A stretch of 57,416 bases of DNA. Source: Deltaproteobacteria bacterium. Its GTDB lineage: Bacteria; Desulfobacterota; Desulfarculia; Desulfarculales; Desulfarculaceae. This document shows positions 27,013 to 33,794 of the stretch, piece after piece. The notes beneath the pieces are model-generated. The model saw nothing but the letters and a program-made list of their open reading frames with translations. It made no database searches and was not told the DNA's origin. The translations under genes were made by a program, and so were the position numbers. The stretch's first letter is position 1. The number at the start of each line of letters is the position of its first letter. The DNA lies in the NCBI GenBank assembly GCA_020444165.1, contig JAHLLK010000033.1:1-57416 (forward strand), in the 5' to 3' direction.

Positions 27013-27160
27013 CTGCGTAATTGGTGGGGATAGGTCCGCGAAACGCGAATTTGCGGGCCCCGGATTCACCCCCGACACGCCGGCGTTTATCTGGGGGGCC
27101 CCCCGGGTTTCGCCCCACCGGATTGGCGCGGGGCGGCACGCCCCATGCCTCGCTCGCCAT
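27013..27160. other. Structured spacer between the two inverted multi-hairpin copies
   Basis: About 150 bp without a gene, itself foldable. AATTGGTGGGG (27019-27029) can pair with CCCCACCGGATT (about 27113-27124), an inner CGAAAC can pair with GTTTCG, and GGGGCG/CGCCCC forms a separate hairpin at about 27130-27144. It may be part of one larger structure with the flanking arms. Confidence 0.5.
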
Positions 27161-27376
27161 TTGAGGCCGATGCACGGCAAATACAAATATATTGTAGTTA
27201 AAACATTGGGATATGTCATATTTCGGTGGTAGGTCGTACGCTATCGGCCTCAAGCGGGCCAAAGGTGGCCCGCTAAATCACGATCCTAAAAGGATAGCGA
27301 TTTAAGCTGGTTGACAAAACCTCGCTTTTGCCAGCCAGCTTAAGGTGCACGGTGCAGGACGCACCGCGCAGCACCC
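27161..27376 (-). repeat. Multi-hairpin element, copy 2 (inverted; H5-H1-H2-H3-H4 on the plus strand)
   Basis: H5 is TTGAGGCCGAT/ATCGGCCTCAA (27161-27171/27243-27253) around an AT-rich core. H1 is AGCGGGCCA/TGGCCCGCT (27253-27274). H2 is AAATC...ATCCT/AGGAT...GATTT (27275-27303). H3 is AAGCTGG...CAAAA/TTTTG...CCAGCTT (27304-27341). H4 is GGTGC...GGTGC, loop AGGAC, GCACC...GCACC (27344-27375). Each hairpin corresponds to one in copy 1 read on the opposite strand, with the H4 loop and the CAAAA/TTTTG core kept and many stem bases changed on both sides. It ends 6 bp before the SRP RNA promoter. Confidence 0.78.
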
Positions 27377-27381
27377 TCCAT

Positions 27382-27410
27382 TTGTGGAGCCGCGGTTTTT
27401 CCACTATAAT
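27382..27410 (+). promoter_or_regulatory. Promoter of the SRP RNA gene
   Basis: TTGTGG (27382-27387), a 17-bp spacer and a perfect TATAAT (27405-27410) lie 7 bp before the first base of the RNA closing stem at about 27417. Confidence 0.75.
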
Positions 27411-27416
27411 GTAACC

Positions 27417-27686
27417 GCCCTGGCCGTGCTAGGCGGGGAGCTAGCGGTGCCCTGCACCCGAAATCCGCTTAGCGGGGCCGAAGGCCCGCGGAGGGCTTGT
27501 TCCATCCCGAGATCAGTGGTCCTGTGATCCGGCCGGACGCCGCGTGACGGGCGGTTGTGAACCCCGTCAGGTCCGGAAGGAAGCAGCGGTAAGCGATGCG
27601 GTCCGTGTCGCGGAACGCTCTGGTTGGGGTCTCCAGACGCCGCCTCTTGGGTTGGTTCGGCTCGAAGCGGGATGCACGGCCAGGGT
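27417..27686 (+). ncRNA. ffs: Signal recognition particle RNA, large bacterial type with Alu domain
   Basis: About 270 nt. The 5' end carries the Alu-domain sequence seen in Bacillus scRNA, with GGCCGTGCTAGGCGGGGAG, AGCGGTGCCC and AATCCGCT...GCGGGGCCGAA. The S-domain core TCAGGTCCGGAAGGAAGCAG (27567-27586) has the GGAA tetraloop that binds Ffh. The ends pair perfectly: CCCTGGCCGTGC (27418-27429) with GCACGGCCAGGG (27674-27685). A T-rich GTTTCTTTC follows. This is the long form, not the short 4.5S form of gamma-proteobacteria. A consensus -10 lies just upstream. Confidence 0.95.
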
Positions 27687-27784
27687 GTTTCTTTCTCCCG
27701 GTCCCCCCCGGGTCCTCCCGGTGGGGGTCACGCCGGGTCTTCTCCCGGCGGCCGCAGGCCGCTGGGTCCCTTCACGGGCAGACC

Positions 27785-28063
27785 ATGTCCCGGACCATCC
27801 GCCAAAGCATCTCCGCTCTCTTGGAAGAACAAGAGCTGTCTGCCCGGGATCTGGCCCTGACCCTGGCGCTGACCGTGCGCGAGGTGGAGGAGCACCTGGC
27901 CCATCTGGAGCGCTCCCTGGGCCAGCGCCTGGTCATCCACCCCGCGGTGTGCCGCAACTGCGGTTATGAGTTCCGCTCGCGGCGCCGCCTGGACGCCCCG
28001 GGGCGCTGCCCCCGCTGCCGTCAGCAAAGGCTTGACGGACCCTGGTTCCGGGTGGGATCATAG
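27785..28063 (+). CDS. Small HTH/zinc-ribbon putative transcriptional regulator
   Basis: The 92-residue protein has a helix-turn-helix-like N-terminal half (MSRTIRQSISALLEEQELSA..., about 1-55). This is followed by a zinc ribbon with CRNCGYEF and CPRCRQQ as two CxxC knuckles. The architecture matches the COG3357-type regulators with an HTH fused to a Zn ribbon, whose targets are unknown. The reading frame is open upstream into the SRP RNA gene, so the first plausible start is ATG 27785, about 100 bp past the RNA. It precedes the structured leader of the HD-GYP gene. Confidence 0.7.
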   Translation: MSRTIRQSISALLEEQELSARDLALTLALTVREVEEHLAHLERSLGQRLVIHPAVCRNCGYEFRSRRRLDAPGRCPRCRQQRLDGPWFRVGS

Positions 28064-28093
28064 TTATTGATCTTGCAGTCCTCTCCGGCAACA

Positions 28094-28228
28094 GGCATAG
28101 GGGAAACGGATAACGCTGCCCGGCTCAATTTGGCCGGGACGTAAACCTATGCCGTCAAGACCTTGCCGGGCCTGGATGCCGCCAACTTGCCCACCTCTCC
28201 TGGCATCCCCGCAATCCAGGCCCAGGAG
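28094..28228 (+). promoter_or_regulatory. Structured 5' leader (riboswitch-like) of the HD-GYP gene
   Basis: GGCATAGG (28094-28101) pairs perfectly with CCTATGCC (28146-28153). Inside, CCCGGC (28119-28124) pairs with GCCGGG (28133-28138), leaving internal-loop strands with GGAAAC and ACGTAAA. Downstream there are two alternative stems sharing GGAT. GGATGCC (28174-28180) can pair with GGCATCC (28202-28208), and GGGCCTGGAT (28168-28177) can pair with ATCCAGGCCC (28214-28223). The latter abuts the AGGAG ribosome site (28224-28228). The layout suggests an aptamer plus ribosome-site switch. It does not match a riboswitch class I can name; the ACGYAAA strand is only reminiscent of c-di-GMP-I. Confidence 0.5.
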
Positions 28229-28235
28229 AAAAACC

Positions 28236-29246
28236 ATGTCGAGTTCTGTGGTCGAGGATGCCCGCTCGGTGCGGGCTTCCCGGGACAACAACCCCCCCAC
28301 CTACTTCGCCATCTCGCCCTTGATGCTGTTTCCCCAGACCCACGGGAAGTTCAGCGTCTACCTGAAGATCAAGGATCAATTCGTGCTCTATGCCGCCGGG
28401 GAAGAGGCCTTCACCCCGGAGCACCAGCGCCGCCTGCATGAGAACGGGGTGGAACTGGTCTACGTGCTCCGGGAGCAGAAGGAGCAGTACGAGCGGTACG
28501 TGGAGGACAACCTGGGAGAGATCCTGGCCAACGAGCAGCTGCCTTTGAAGCAGCGGGCCGGGCTGTTCTACGAGACCTCCACCGCGCTCATCGCCGACAC
28601 CATGGAACGCGCCCTGCCCAATCCGCTGACCGAGCGCCGTTTCAACCGGGTGCAGAAGGTGGTGGAGGCGGGCATCCGGTTCTTGATGACCACCGGTTCC
28701 CTGAAGGCCATGGGCTCCTTGATATCCAATGATTATAGGACCTACAGCCATTCGGTCAACGTGATGGTCTACACGGCGTCCATCCTGAACTCCTATGACC
28801 TGGAGCGGGAGGTCATGTTCCGCTGGAGTCTGGGGGCCATGCTGCACGACCTGGGCAAGGCCCTGATCCCCCGGCCCGTGCTGCACCGCGAGAACACGCT
28901 GGCTGGCGAGGAGCTGGTGCTTTTCCGGAGCCATCCCCTGAAAGGGGTGGCCCTGTGCGCCCATATCCCCCTGCCCCAGGAGTCGCTGAACGCCATCCTG
29001 TTCCACCACGAGCGGCAGGACGGCAAGGGCTACCCCAGCGGCATGGCCGGGGAGGATATCCCCTTGCCGGTCAGGGTGATCAGCGTGGCCGACGCCTACG
29101 ACCGCCTCACCTCGGAGCGGCCTTTCGCCCCGCGGCTCAGCCCCTTCGAAGCCCTGGTGTACATGCGCGACGAGATGCAGGGCGCCTTTGACATGGACGT
29201 GTACAAGCATCTGGTGGCGGTGCTGAGCGGCGCGTCGATTGTGTGA
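28236..29246 (+). CDS. HD-GYP domain protein, probable cyclic-di-GMP phosphodiesterase
   Basis: The 336-residue cytoplasmic protein has an N-terminal region (about 20-140) with a PilZ-like or DUF3391-like input segment. The HD-GYP domain (about 145-336) follows. His172 (YSHSV), HD at 204-205 in MLHDLGK, His257-His258 and QDGKGYPSG (GYP 265-267) are the metal-binding and signature residues, all present. Such enzymes hydrolyse c-di-GMP to pGpG or GMP. The start at 28236 follows AGGAG with 7-nt spacing; an upstream in-frame ATG lies inside the structured leader. The gene is followed by a clear terminator, so it is monocistronic from the leader onward. Confidence 0.88.
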   Translation: MSSSVVEDARSVRASRDNNPPTYFAISPLMLFPQTHGKFSVYLKIKDQFVLYAAGEEAFTPEHQRRLHENGVELVYVLREQKEQYERYVEDNLGEILANEQLPLKQRAGLFYETSTALIADTMERALPNPLTERRFNRVQKVVEAGIRFLMTTGSLKAMGSLISNDYRTYSHSVNVMVYTASILNSYDLEREVMFRWSLGAMLHDLGKALIPRPVLHRENTLAGEELVLFRSHPLKGVALCAHIPLPQESLNAILFHHERQDGKGYPSGMAGEDIPLPVRVISVADAYDRLTSERPFAPRLSPFEALVYMRDEMQGAFDMDVYKHLVAVLSGASIV

Positions 29247-29260
29247 GGGAGATGCCCGCC

Positions 29261-29285
29261 GCGTCCTGCACCGGGCCTCGGCTCC
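29261..29285 (+). repeat. Short repeat related to the H4 hairpin
   Basis: GCGTCCTGCACCGGGCCTCG and the following GCTCC closely match 53016-53041 (GCGTCCTGCACCGAGCTTCG...). They contain the GCGTCCTGC loop motif of H4 in the multi-hairpin element. Here the inner stem is imperfect. Confidence 0.45.
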
Positions 29286-29320
29286 GTATAACCCCCCTCG
29301 CCGCTTTCCCGGTATTGCCT

Positions 29321-29357
29321 GGCGGCCGTTCCCTCCGGAGCGGCCGCCTTGGTCTTT
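29321..29357 (+). terminator. Rho-independent terminator after the HD-GYP gene
   Basis: GGCGGCCG (29321-29328) pairs with CGGCCGCC (29341-29348), with an inner CC/GG pair. It is followed by TTGGTCTTT. It lies 75 bp beyond the stop codon. Confidence 0.7.
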
Positions 29358-29437
29358 GGCCTTGGCGATGGCTTGCGCTTATGATCGGGGGTGACCCTCG
29401 TGAACCCCATCCGCCTGTGAAGGGAGAAGCCGGCTCC

Positions 29438-30235
29438 ATGAACCAGCCCCTTGGGCCGCCCCCCAGCCTGACCCTGGTGATCCCCTGCTATAACGAAGCC
29501 CGGCGGCTGTCTTTGCCGGAGCTGGCCGCGTTTCTGGACGCTGCCCCGAGCCGGTGTTTGGTGCTGGTGGATGACGGCTCCACGGACTCCACCGGCTGGC
29601 TGTTGGCGGGCCTGGCCGGCGAGCGGCCGGGGGAGGTGCGGGTCCTGACCCTCTCGCCCAACCAGGGCAAGGCCGCGGCGGTGCGCCAGGGATTGCTGGC
29701 CGCTCTGGCGGAGGGCCCGGAGCTGGTGGGGTATTGGGACGCCGACCTGGCCGCGCCGCTGGCGGAGGCCGCGCCCATGGCCGCGCACTTGGCCGCGCGC
29801 CCCGGGTTGGAGGCGGTGTTGGCTGCCCGGGTGGGGCTATTGGGCCGGGACATCCAGCGGAACCTGGCCCGGCACTATTTGGGCCGGGCCGGGGCCACTC
29901 TCATCTCCTGGCTGTTGGATCTGGCGGTGTACGACACCCAGTGCGGGGCCAAGCTCTTCCGGGCCGGTCCCCGCCTGGCCCGGGTGTTGGAGCAGCCCTT
30001 CCAGGCCCGCTGGCTGGTGGACGTGGAGATTATCCTGCGCTATTTGGCCCAGGCCGGGCCGGATTTCGACCCAACCCGCGCTTTGGTGGAATATCCCCTG
30101 GAGACCTGGCGCGACGTGCCGGGCTCCAAGCTGGGACCCGGGGCCTATCCCCGTTCCCTGGCCGATTTGGTTCGCCTGGGGCGGACCTATGGCCGGGGGG
30201 GCCGGGGGGGACGGCGGGCGGTCGTGGCCCGGTGA
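29438..30235 (+). CDS. Family 2 glycosyltransferase (polyprenyl/dolichyl-phosphate hexosyltransferase-like)
   Basis: The 265-residue single GT-A domain has no C-terminal membrane helices. Motifs in order: VIPCYNEARRL (nucleotide-sugar pocket), LVDDGSTDSTG, NQGKAAAVRQGL, YWDADLAAP (DxD metal site) and YDTQCGAKLFR. The QCGAKLFR segment is typical of the dolichyl-phosphate beta-glucosyltransferase subgroup, which would place a hexose on a polyprenyl phosphate. ATG 29438 follows AGGGAG; the in-frame upstream stretch contains the previous gene's terminator and so is not coding. It converges on the GH13_18 gene with a 45-bp gap. Donor and acceptor are unknown. Confidence 0.78.
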   Translation: MNQPLGPPPSLTLVIPCYNEARRLSLPELAAFLDAAPSRCLVLVDDGSTDSTGWLLAGLAGERPGEVRVLTLSPNQGKAAAVRQGLLAALAEGPELVGYWDADLAAPLAEAAPMAAHLAARPGLEAVLAARVGLLGRDIQRNLARHYLGRAGATLISWLLDLAVYDTQCGAKLFRAGPRLARVLEQPFQARWLVDVEIILRYLAQAGPDFDPTRALVEYPLETWRDVPGSKLGPGAYPRSLADLVRLGRTYGRGGRGGRRAVVAR

Positions 30236-30280
30236 GTCTGAAGAGAAATCAAACCGTGCGGGGCAGGGCGCGCGGCCGGC

Positions 30281-32161
30281 TCAGGCCACCTCTCCCTCCA
30301 GCCACATGATCTGGTAGGGCTCCAGGTCCAGGTTCAGCCGGCCGCCGGCCAGGCGGTGCTCGGCGCCGCTGATTTGGTCTGGCCAAAGGTCGCCGCCGCC
30401 GTACAGGTCCTCCCGGGTGAGGCTGAGCCCGGCCGGGGCGTTGGCCACGTTGGTCAGGGCCAGGGTGCGGCGGGAGCCGTCCGGCGACCAGCGCAGGCAG
30501 GCGAAGACCTGGTGATGGGCGGCCAGGATCTCCTGGCGGCCCCGGGGATGGAAGCAGGGGTTGGCCACCCGGAGCTGGATGAGCCGGCTGAAGCCCTGGG
30601 CCACCAGGCCGGTGGAGGTGTGCGGGTCGGTGAGGGCCTCCTCCACCCGGTCCCAGGAATAACGGGCCCGGTTGATGCTGCGGAACTCCCCTTCGCGGCG
30701 CACGCCCTGCACGTCGTTCAAGGCTCCGCCCAGGCTGGGCAGGTAGATGCCCGGCACACCGGCCAGGGTCAGGGCGATGGCCCGCGAAGCCAGGAAGCGC
30801 CGCACCTGTAGAGCCAGGGACTCCTGGGAGTCGGGGTGGTTCAGGGCCGAGTACCAGGTGATGTTCAGCTCATAGGGGCTGCGGCCCCCGTCGGCATCGG
30901 ACTTGTAGGAGACCAGACCGCCGTGCTCCAAGGTTTGGTCCACCAGGCGCTCGACCTCGTCGCGGCTCAGAATTTCCTTCACCGGCATCAGCCCCACCCC
31001 ATCGTGGGAGTCCAGGAAATTGAAGAAGGTGCAGGCCGCGGACGGGGTGGCCAGGCCGGCGGCCCAATGGGACAGGGTGGCGGCGTTTCCGGTGATGAAG
31101 GCGTGCAGCACCAGGGGCGGCAGGGCGAAGTTGTAGACCATCTGGGCCTCGTCGGCGCCGTCGCCGAAATAGCGCAGGTTCGCCTCGTGGGGCACATTGG
31201 TCTCGGTGATCAAGGCCACGTGGGGGGCGGTGACGTCCAACACCGCCCGGAACAGCTTGACCAGGACGTGGGTCTGGTCCAAGAGGGCGCAGCTGGTGCC
31301 CAGTTCGGCCCACATGTAGGTGACCGCGTCCAGGCGGATCAGGTCGGCCCCCCGCCACACGTAGTAGAGCAGGAGTTTCACCACCTCCAGGAACACCTGG
31401 GGGTTTTTGTAGTTCAGATCGATCTGGTCCGGGCTGAAGGTGGTCCACACAAAACGGGGGCCGTCGATGGTGCGGAACTCGGTGAGCACGTCGCTGGTGC
31501 GGGGCCGGAGGATCAGTTTGCGCTGGTCCGGGGTCAGCTCCTGGCCGGACTTGAAGGCGATGAAGTAGTCCTTGACCGCGGGATCGCCGTCGCGGAATTG
31601 GCGGAACCAGCGGTTCTGGGAAGAGACGTGGTTGAACACGGCGTCGAACATGAGCCGGAAGCGCTTGGACAATTCGGCGATGTCCTCCCAGGTGCCCAGC
31701 GCCGGGTCCACCTCCCGGAAGTCGATGACCGCGAAGCCGCGATCCGAGGAGTAGGGATAGAAGGGCAGGATGTGCACCGTGTTCACCGCGCCCTTGAGGA
31801 AGGTGTCCAGGAACTCCTCCAGGGCGGCCAGGGGCGGTTTGTGGGGATGGTTCAGGATGTCTCCGTAGGTGATGACCACCACGTCCTTTTGGGAGAAGCG
31901 GTCCGCCGGGTCCAGGGCGGCCTCCCAGGCGGCCATATCGGGAGGCTGATGGGCGGCGTAGACCTTCATGAGCCGGGACAGTTCGGGCCAGTTGGCCCGG
32001 GCGGCCACGGGATGGTAGAGCTGGCTGAACAGATCCAGGATTCTGGTTTCCTGTTCCGGCGAGATGGCCAGCAGGGGCCGGGTGTAATCCGGTTCGGTAA
32101 GGTGGAGCCGCTGGTCCGCGGGCAACTGACCGGGATGGGAGGAAGTCGCTGGGCCGGGCAT
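30281..32161 (-). CDS. GH13_18 phosphorylase (sucrose/glucosylglycerate phosphorylase family)
   Basis: The 626-residue cytosolic alpha-amylase-superfamily enzyme has catalytic residues Asp278 (LIRLDAV, nucleophile), Glu320 (LITETN, acid/base) and Asp387 (FLDSHDG, stabiliser). ILPFYPYSSDRGFAV and DAVFNHVS are typical of the sucrose phosphorylase subfamily. The YMWAELGTSC...QTHVLVKLFR stretch after the nucleophile is closer to glucosylglycerate phosphorylases than to classical sucrose phosphorylases. The enzyme would reversibly phosphorolyse a glucoside to glucose-1-phosphate. It is a single leftward gene. Glucosylglycerate, a compatible solute, is the likeliest substrate, but this is an inference from one motif. 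Confidence 0.82.
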   Translation of the reverse strand: MPGPATSSHPGQLPADQRLHLTEPDYTRPLLAISPEQETRILDLFSQLYHPVAARANWPELSRLMKVYAAHQPPDMAAWEAALDPADRFSQKDVVVITYGDILNHPHKPPLAALEEFLDTFLKGAVNTVHILPFYPYSSDRGFAVIDFREVDPALGTWEDIAELSKRFRLMFDAVFNHVSSQNRWFRQFRDGDPAVKDYFIAFKSGQELTPDQRKLILRPRTSDVLTEFRTIDGPRFVWTTFSPDQIDLNYKNPQVFLEVVKLLLYYVWRGADLIRLDAVTYMWAELGTSCALLDQTHVLVKLFRAVLDVTAPHVALITETNVPHEANLRYFGDGADEAQMVYNFALPPLVLHAFITGNAATLSHWAAGLATPSAACTFFNFLDSHDGVGLMPVKEILSRDEVERLVDQTLEHGGLVSYKSDADGGRSPYELNITWYSALNHPDSQESLALQVRRFLASRAIALTLAGVPGIYLPSLGGALNDVQGVRREGEFRSINRARYSWDRVEEALTDPHTSTGLVAQGFSRLIQLRVANPCFHPRGRQEILAAHHQVFACLRWSPDGSRRTLALTNVANAPAGLSLTREDLYGGGDLWPDQISGAEHRLAGGRLNLDLEPYQIMWLEGEVA

Positions 32162-32264
32162 GAGCCTTCCTTATGGGGTGAACGGGGGAGTGCGGCCGGC
32201 CGGGGCGGGCCGCGCCAGGGGCGACGGATTCATTATGCCCTGTGGGCGCGGGGTTTGCCTAGGC

Positions 32265-32457
32265 AGGAGCTTATCGGAGAAATGGGAAGTGTGGGGGGAA
32301 ACCCCTTTTTGGGAAAAAAGGGGTTTCCCCCCACACTACCCTTCCCCCAGAAAAAACTTCATAGTTTTAGCAAGCTAGGGCGATAGCCCTCTATAATCAT
32401 GAAATCCCGCCAAAGGCGGGGGTTGGCGGAAAACAACTATGGCGCGATTTTCCGACC
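32265..32457. repeat. Dispersed palindromic element, copy C
   Basis: Perfect 23-bp arms (32288-32310 and 32315-32337, loop GGGA) begin AGTGTGGGGGGAAACCCC. The left flank is CTTATCGGAGAAATGGGAAG and the right flank CCCAGAAAAAACTTCATAGT. The second module, AAAACAACTATGGCGCGAT, lies at about 32430-32448. The element fills the gap of about 340 bp between the divergent GH13_18 and hydrolase genes, so it contains or displaces their promoters. Confidence 0.8.
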
Positions 32458-32497
32458 GCTCCTTGGTTGCCCTGAAACCTTGGGTGGAGAGAACCCC

Positions 32498-33523
32498 ATG
32501 CACCAGCTTGCTTACCAGCGCGTGGCTTCGGGCCTGGGCCTCCTCTTGCTCTTGGGCCTGGCCCTGCCATTCCGCGTGGCGGAGGCCTTTGAGCCCCTGA
32601 CCCCGGCCCAGCTCGCCGCGGCCGGCCCCGCGATGCAGGAAAAGTATCTGCCGGTGCCGGGCGGCCGGGTGTGGTGCCGGGTGATGGGGGCCGATCGGCC
32701 CGGCCTGCCGCTGTTGATTCTGCACGGCGGGCCCGGCGTGCCGCATGACTATCTGGAGCCCCTGGCGGCCCTGGCCACGGAGCGACCGGTGATCTTCTAC
32801 GATCAACTGGGCTGCGGCAATTCCGACCGGCCCTCGGACCCGGAACTGTGGACGGTGGCCCGCTTTGTGGAGGAGTTGGACCAGGTGCGGCAGCAGTTGG
32901 GGCTGCATCGTCTGTATATCCTGGGCCAGTCGTGGGGGGCCACCTTGGCCCTGGCCTATTTGCGGGCCCAAGGTCAGGAGGGGGTGGCCGGGGTGGTGCT
33001 GGCCGCCCCAGCGGTGGATTTGCCCCAGTGGGTGACGGACCAGCGGGCTTATGTGGAGGAGTTGCCGCCCGAGGTGCGAAAGGTGATCCTGGCCCGGGAG
33101 GCGGCCCAGGACTTCGCCTCGCCGGAGTATCAGAAGGCGGCGGAAGTCTATTATCAACGGCACCTCTGCCGCCTGGACCCCTGGCCCGCCAGCCTGGAGC
33201 GGACTTTGGACAAAATGGGCCGGCAGGTCTATGAGCACATGTGGGGCCCGGCCGAGTTTACCTGCATTGGGACCCTGCGGGACGTAAACCTGCGCGGGGT
33301 GCTGCCGGGGCTGACGATACCGGTGCTCTACACCTGCGGGGAGTTCGACGAGGCCCGGCCGGCCACGGTGCGGGGGTTTGCCGCGGTCACACCCGGGGCG
33401 CGGGTGGCGGTATTGGCCGGGGCCAGCCACATGCACCACCTGGAAAAGGAGGCGGAGTTCTTGAAGCTCCTGCGGGAGTTCCTGGCCGAGGCCGCGCCGG
33501 GAAAAAAGGTCCCGCGGCGCTGA
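32498..33523 (+). CDS. Secreted proline-iminopeptidase-like alpha/beta hydrolase (S33)
   Basis: The 341-residue protein has an N-terminal signal-like helix (about 8-24, GLGLLLLLGLALPF). This is followed by an alpha/beta hydrolase domain. HGGPGVPHDY (oxyanion loop), DQLGCGNSD, GQSWGATLALAY (nucleophile Ser), GEFDEARP (acid Asp) and ASHMHHLEKE (His) are the proline-iminopeptidase pattern. It probably cleaves N-terminal proline or another small amide or ester outside the cytoplasm. ATG 32498 follows GGTGGAGAG. The frame is open upstream through element copy C, but that region is not coding. Confidence 0.8.
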   Translation: MHQLAYQRVASGLGLLLLLGLALPFRVAEAFEPLTPAQLAAAGPAMQEKYLPVPGGRVWCRVMGADRPGLPLLILHGGPGVPHDYLEPLAALATERPVIFYDQLGCGNSDRPSDPELWTVARFVEELDQVRQQLGLHRLYILGQSWGATLALAYLRAQGQEGVAGVVLAAPAVDLPQWVTDQRAYVEELPPEVRKVILAREAAQDFASPEYQKAAEVYYQRHLCRLDPWPASLERTLDKMGRQVYEHMWGPAEFTCIGTLRDVNLRGVLPGLTIPVLYTCGEFDEARPATVRGFAAVTPGARVAVLAGASHMHHLEKEAEFLKLLREFLAEAAPGKKVPRR

Positions 33524-33593
33524 GGGGGGCGGGGCCTCGGGCGACGGGGGCGGCTGCGGGAAGCGGATAGGGCGTTACGTGGCGGGCGGCCCA

Positions 33594-33662
33594 ACTTCGG
33601 GAGCGTGCAAGCTTGGTGCGGAGGAGGGCCTCGCCCGACCCGCTACGCCAGCGGCGGCACGC
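33594..33662. repeat. Direct repeat, unit 1 of 2
   Basis: A 69-bp unit starts ACTTCGGGAGCG and ends GCTACGCCAGCGGCGGCACG plus C. It recurs at 33724-33792 with a 130-bp period and several substitutions in the middle. It lies between the hydrolase gene and rex in a 271-bp gap with no gene. Confidence 0.75.
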
Positions 33663-33723
33663 GGCCCCGCATTGGGAGCCCCAGCATGGGGCCGCACTGC
33701 GTGTCACCCAGTCACCCAGCCTT

Positions 33724-33792
33724 ACTTCGGGAGCGAATGCGTTTGGTGCGGAGGATAGCCTGCCCCGACCCGCTACGCCAGCGGCGGCACGC
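33724..33792. repeat. Direct repeat, unit 2 of 2
   Basis: The second copy of the 69-bp unit differs mainly in AATGCGTTTGG and GATAGCCTGCC. Its end lies 2 bp from the rex stop codon (33797-33795), so it covers the 3' end region of the rex transcript. Confidence 0.75.
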
Positions 33793-33794
33793 CG

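Noticed and set aside
26764..27376. CRISPR array
   Set aside because: The hairpins differ from one another, spacing is irregular, there are no equal-length direct repeats and no cas genes.
26764..27376. Retron msr/msd
   Set aside because: No reverse transcriptase gene lies nearby; neighbours are HU/IHF and SRP RNA.
28094..28160. Firm assignment to the c-di-GMP-I (GEMM) riboswitch
   Set aside because: The GGGCAAACC strand and GAAA tetraloop/receptor are missing; only the ACGTAAA strand is similar.
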